Shown: positions 38,648 to 41,693 of the stretch, piece by piece
Layout of the letters: every line of letters starts with the position of its first letter
Numbering within the stretch: the first letter of the stretch is position 1
Program-made: the position numbers and the translations under genes
The notes under the pieces: generated by a model
The model's input: the letters and a program-made list of their open reading frames with translations, nothing else
Told to the model about the DNA's origin: nothing
Databases searched by the model: none
Virus record (IMG/VR): IMGVR_UViG_3300042505_001242
Coordinates: 1 to 41,693 of that record
From: a virus
Strand: one strand, 5' to 3'
Length of the DNA stretch: 41,693 bases

Positions 38648-38661
38648 TGTACTAGCGTCCA
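38648..38661. promoter_or_regulatory. Phage operator, site 8 (TGTAC-N4-GTCCA)
   Basis: A perfect match to the recurring palindrome, between attP and the integrase start (38703). It is a candidate site for controlling integrase transcription. It shares GCGTCCAGTAA with site 4. Confidence 0.6.
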
Positions 38662-38702
38662 GTAATCAGTCAGACTGCCCGGCATCACAACAGGGAGATG
38701 CC

Positions 38703-39641
38703 ATGACGCGAGGGATGCCAGTCAGGGAGTTAACGACGAGATACGCGAGAGTCCGGGAGCTGAAGCCGAAGACTTTGGCTCTGTACGAGATGATGTGGGC
38801 CAGGTTTGAGCGGTTCCTCGAGCGGCCAGCGACGGTTGGTGATCTGAACGTCGACACGGTCTCCGAGTACATCGAGTGGAGGAAGGTCACGCCGGGGTGG
38901 CGGGGCCGATTGCCGAAGCCGGCCACGGTGCGGCGGGATCGGAACATGATCCGTGCGACCTGGGAGTACGCCGCGCGGCGGAAGTTTGCCGACGAGTTCC
39001 CCGAGGTGCCTCGCGTGCGGGTGCCGGAGTCGATCCCCACCGGTCGTGCCTACACCGCCGACGAGGCGTCGGCGTTGATCCGCCAGGCGAGGCACCGCAT
39101 CGGCAAGGTTGGCGGGTTGCCGGCGAAGTGGTGGTGGCCGACGCTGCTTTACGCTGCGGTCTGTAGTGGTGAGCGATTTGAAGCGTTGACGAGCATCAAG
39201 TGGGCGCAGGTCGACCTCGAGCGGCACACGATGTTGTTCTTGGCCGACACGCGGAAGGGGAGCACGAGAGACATCGTGCGGTCGATCACGCCGCGCCTCG
39301 CGACGATGCTGGCCGAGCACCGTCGAGGAGACGACGATCTCGTGTGGCCGTGGGACCGGAAGGGTCGGTCACAGTGGGCATCGCTTCAGGTGCTATGCCG
39401 GACCGCCGGCGTGGAGTATCGCGGGCGAGGATTCCATGGATTTCGCCGGATGGCGGCGAGTTATCTGGCGGCCAAGTTTGGCAGGGGGGCGGCGACCGAG
39501 CTGCTCGATCACTACGACCCCAGACTTCAGAGGGTATATGTCGATCCGCTGATCTGCCCGTCGACGTTCAACTCGCTGGCCGGGTTGCCGGAGCTGGACA
39601 TCGACGATCCGGAGCCTCCGAGGATCGTTCCTGCGGGGTGA
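38703..39641 (+). CDS. int: Tyrosine site-specific integrase
   Basis: A 312-aa protein. N-terminal SAM-like core-binding region (around 1-95), then the catalytic domain: Arg in VCSGERFEALTSIKWAQ (near 155), Lys in TRKGSTRDI (near 185), FHGFRRMAASYL with His-x-x-Arg (near 250), LLDHYDPRLQRVYVDP with the nucleophilic Tyr (near 285). It integrates and excises the phage. The ATG at 38703 has GGGAG seven bases upstream; the longer open frame to the left is not coding. A 10-bp-stem terminator follows. Control is probably by operator site 8. Confidence 0.92.
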   Translation: MTRGMPVRELTTRYARVRELKPKTLALYEMMWARFERFLERPATVGDLNVDTVSEYIEWRKVTPGWRGRLPKPATVRRDRNMIRATWEYAARRKFADEFPEVPRVRVPESIPTGRAYTADEASALIRQARHRIGKVGGLPAKWWWPTLLYAAVCSGERFEALTSIKWAQVDLERHTMLFLADTRKGSTRDIVRSITPRLATMLAEHRRGDDDLVWPWDRKGRSQWASLQVLCRTAGVEYRGRGFHGFRRMAASYLAAKFGRGAATELLDHYDPRLQRVYVDPLICPSTFNSLAGLPELDIDDPEPPRIVPAG

Positions 39642-39661
39642 TCGCGGTCCGGGGGTGGCGT

Positions 39662-39690
39662 CGGCCGCCGCGATCAGCGGCGGCCGTTTT
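39662..39690 (+). terminator. Intrinsic terminator of the integrase gene
   Basis: CGGCCGCCGC and GCGGCGGCCG form a 10-bp perfect stem with loop GATCA and end in TTTT, 20 bases after the stop codon. Confidence 0.85.
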
Positions 39691-39779
39691 GGGGGGCATT
39701 CCGGGGTCCTGGGGCCGTTTCGGGAGTCGGAGTGGCATTGGGTGTCGTTCGCAGCCGGGGCAAGGGGCGTGCCAGAGGC

Positions 39780-39900
39780 CGGAAGGACCCCCAAGGGGGG
39801 GGTACCCCCCCATAGGTGGCGATGCACCCCCTGACGTGGGGGAAACCCCACGAGCGGGGGGGTAGCCATGTACCCCCTGAGTCGAGGGGGTAGTGCGCAT
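39780..39900. repeat. Second array of C/G-tract hairpins
   Basis: GGGGGGGTACCCCCCC (39796-39811), CGTGGGG-GAAA-CCCCACG with a GNRA tetraloop, and TACCCCCT-N6-AGGGGGTA follow each other. Together they resemble the tracts at 360-470, which lie about 2 kb away on the closed circle. Between 39642 and 40064 no gene was found besides the terminator and this array. Confidence 0.65.
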
Positions 39901-40064
39901 GTTCTGCGCAGCGGCTTTTGATCGCATTTTGAACGCTGAAAAGCAGCGGTGCCCGGGATTCTAGCAGACTCTCGAGGGGCGGACGACACCAATAGTTTCG
40001 CGTTTACTAGGTGTCCGGCGGGCCCGCGGTTTCAAGTCTGGCTCGGGATTCTTTCACGCTCCCC

Positions 40065-40092
40065 TTGTCTTATGTCGATAGGCTCATATACT
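40065..40092 (+). promoter_or_regulatory. Promoter of the GP88-like gene
   Basis: TTGTCT (40065-40070), 16-base spacer and TATACT (40087-40092), five of six at -10. Transcription would start about 40099, 51 bases before ATG 40150, which has ACGGAG upstream. Confidence 0.6.
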
Positions 40093-40149
40093 CGTGACAT
40101 GCGAGCGGACGATTGAACCGCCGCGTTACCTTGAAACGGAGCCGATACC

Positions 40150-41154
40150 ATGGCGACACGCCCCACGCCCGCTGAGCTGACAAGCGCCACCCCCCGCGGC
40201 ATTGATGCCGATAGCAAAGTAGCGCACATCTTGGGAACTAACACGAAGCTAGAAAAACTTCCGAACGGCCGCGAAGTTATCAACTCCGGCGTCACGATGG
40301 CCCCCTCGAAGCGCAGCGGCATCGTCAACGTTTGCAAATGGGCCACCGCGGCATGCATCGCGACATGTGTGCTTTGGTTTGCCGGACGACGAGCAGGGGC
40401 CCGCATGCGGGAATGTGCTCGCAATGTGACGAAGCTTTGGTATTTTTGGCCCGAGCGGTTCTATGCCAGATACGATCGGGAGTTGTCGAATCAAGAGAAG
40501 CGCGCCGCGGCGGAAGGGCTGGAGTCGTACCATCGGCCAAATGTAGCCTCCGATCTGGATCATGATCGTATCGTGTCGGCACATCCGTCGACGACGTTCT
40601 ACGATTACACTGCAGGGTTCGAGCGGATGTGCTCGTATCTCGATGGCAAACTTCCGGCGAACTATCACCTTACATTTAGCGTCAAAGAATCGACCCCTTA
40701 CGAGCACATCGAGCACATTCTTTCCCGCGGGGGTAATGTCGCCGTCGTCGTCGACACCTACTATTGGGGCCCGACCCATCGGTATGGTTTGCTGCCTGAG
40801 TCTGCCGTGTTCTTCAATGCGAGCGTGCCGGGCATGTTCATCAATTGCCCAGTGATCGATGGCGATCGGCACGACATCCGCACGCCGGAATTTGACGGCC
40901 GCGGGAAAATGATCGGGCTCCGTCTTAAGGCGCAGTCAAATAAGGTGAAAGCTTTGGCCCGGGCCAAAGGATTCGCGAAGTCTTTCACGCTGGGCGGGAA
41001 AGAGCATTCCACCCGGGGGGAGATGCTGCAGCGTGGGTCGATCACGATTCAGCTGCAGTCTGAATCGCCCGCGCCCAGCTGCTCCAGCGGATGTGCCGGA
41101 TGCCCGTCGGCTCGTCGGGCCCCCGCCGCTGGTTTGCTTCCCATATTGAACTGA
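40150..41154 (+). CDS. GP88-like phage protein of unknown function
   Basis: A 334-aa protein. ILGTNTKLEKLPNGREVINS, then GIVNVCKWATAACIATCVLW with spaced cysteines (C62, C69, C73) and a basic helix (ARNVTKLWYFWPERFYARYD) resemble the GP88 family of phage and plasmid proteins, whose role is not established. There are more Cys near the end (CSSGCAGC). A shorter form of the genome, deduced from bases 1-107, would remove all but about 83 residues. It stands alone downstream of its own promoter, next to palindromic DNA. Confidence 0.5.
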   Translation: MATRPTPAELTSATPRGIDADSKVAHILGTNTKLEKLPNGREVINSGVTMAPSKRSGIVNVCKWATAACIATCVLWFAGRRAGARMRECARNVTKLWYFWPERFYARYDRELSNQEKRAAAEGLESYHRPNVASDLDHDRIVSAHPSTTFYDYTAGFERMCSYLDGKLPANYHLTFSVKESTPYEHIEHILSRGGNVAVVVDTYYWGPTHRYGLLPESAVFFNASVPGMFINCPVIDGDRHDIRTPEFDGRGKMIGLRLKAQSNKVKALARAKGFAKSFTLGGKEHSTRGEMLQRGSITIQLQSESPAPSCSSGCAGCPSARRAPAAGLLPILN

Positions 41155-41693
41155 GCGCCGCCGATCGATCGAACGCCGGCCCCGGCCCCCCGGGGCCGGT
41201 TGCAATTGGTGGCCGATCACATCCGCCCCCGGGGCCCGCCCGGGGGCGGATGCAATTGACCGCCTCACGAGTTTGCCAGCACACGAGCACCGTCGCCGAT
41301 CACCTGCAGGGCCCGCGGTGCTCGAGCACCGCACGACACGAGCACCGCACCGGCACCGCACGACATGAGCACCGCACGACATGAGCACCGCACCGCCGGC
41401 ACCGGGCCCGGTTCCGGGGGGTGTCGTGGGTCGACCCCGGCCCCGGTCGGGCTTCCTGCGCGATCCTACGGTGCCGATTCCGGGCCCGCGGGGCCCGCGG
41501 GCAGGGGTCGGGGCCCGGTCCGGGCCCCTGCTCGCGCCGGCTCGCGTCGCCGATCGCCTGCAGGGCCCGAGCACATCCGGCGGGCCCGATGTGCTCGAGC
41601 ACCGCGGCCGCGGTCGTGCGTCGTGCGTCGTGCGTCGTGCGTCGTGCGTCGTGCGCGACGACGGAAAAATTCTGTGGTCGAGACTTGCCGACC
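41155..41693. other. Palindrome-dense non-coding region
   Basis: No gene is supported here. A perfect 13-bp hairpin (41221-41251, ATCCGCCCCCGGG arm), the 18-bp palindrome GCGGTGCTCGAGCACCGC (41315-41332), CCGGCCCC-CC-GGGGCCGG, CCGCGGCCGCGG and tandem GAGCACCGCACGACAYGAGC-like units (about 41320-41400) fill the space. GTCGCCGATCRCCTGCAGGG is repeated at about 41291 and 41546. It ends with the 127-base overlap. The density suggests an origin, recombination hot spot or structured transcript. Confidence 0.6.

Noticed and set aside
37926-39641. One 571-residue open frame for the integrase
   Set aside because: The first 259 codons cross attP, hairpins and the regulator promoters. The ATG at 38703 with GGGAG upstream gives a normal 312-aa integrase.
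41100-41154. CX3CX2C near the end of the GP88-like protein as a radical SAM motif
   Set aside because: It is at the extreme C-terminus in low-complexity sequence, with no SAM-binding fold. The spacing is probably chance.

Overview
The window is essentially one complete genome of a temperate tailed phage (siphovirus-like), about 41.5 kb and very GC-rich. The last 127 bases (41567-41693) are identical to bases 108-234, so the molecule closes into a circle of about 41,459 bp. Bases 1-107 repeat 40293-40399 instead, which looks like the junction of a second form lacking 1,167 bp. The host is probably a planctomycete. This rests on recalled similarity of the small exported protein at 29138-29452 to planctomycete proteins, plus the base composition and the csrA-like gene, and has not been checked by search.

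Layout. A short + strand operon (622-2682) encodes a helix-turn-helix protein, four small unknowns, a minimal primase-polymerase domain and a 45-aa protein. Almost everything else is on the - strand and is read from about 38.5 kb down to 2.6 kb. First comes an early block (38.5-31.6 kb): HTH regulator, CsrA-like protein, AAA ATPase, SSB-like protein, two GIY-YIG/T5orf172-type proteins, a replication initiator with an embedded origin-like repeat array, a LexA-like winged helix and a RuvC-like resolvase. Packaging and head genes follow (31.6-22.4 kb): large terminase, small cargo genes, gpW-like protein, lambda-type portal, a protease-capsid fusion, a DUF2190-like decoration protein and a head-tail joining protein carrying fibronectin domains. 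Next is an insert with a LamG adhesin and three glycan genes (22.4-17.1 kb). The tail block (17.0-8.6 kb) includes a frameshifted chaperone pair and a short tape measure. Last is a block of small membrane proteins with a papain-like protease, the likely lysis end (7.2-2.6 kb). On the + strand at the right are the tyrosine integrase (38703-39641), a probable attP resembling the 3' end of tmRNA or a tRNA, and a GP88-like gene set in unusually palindromic DNA.

Regulation. A 14-bp palindrome (TGTAC-N4-GTNCA on the + strand) recurs at eight sites, nearly all between genes: the early promoter, upstream of the integrase, and ahead of several late transcription units. It suggests one repressor or LexA-type switch controlling the genome. 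Two putative origins are visible: 21-bp iterons, small palindromes and a 48-base purine tract inside the initiator gene (lambda O style), and five 11-bp iterons with a DnaA-like box at 492-549. No CRISPR array, tRNA gene, insertion sequence or reverse transcriptase was seen.
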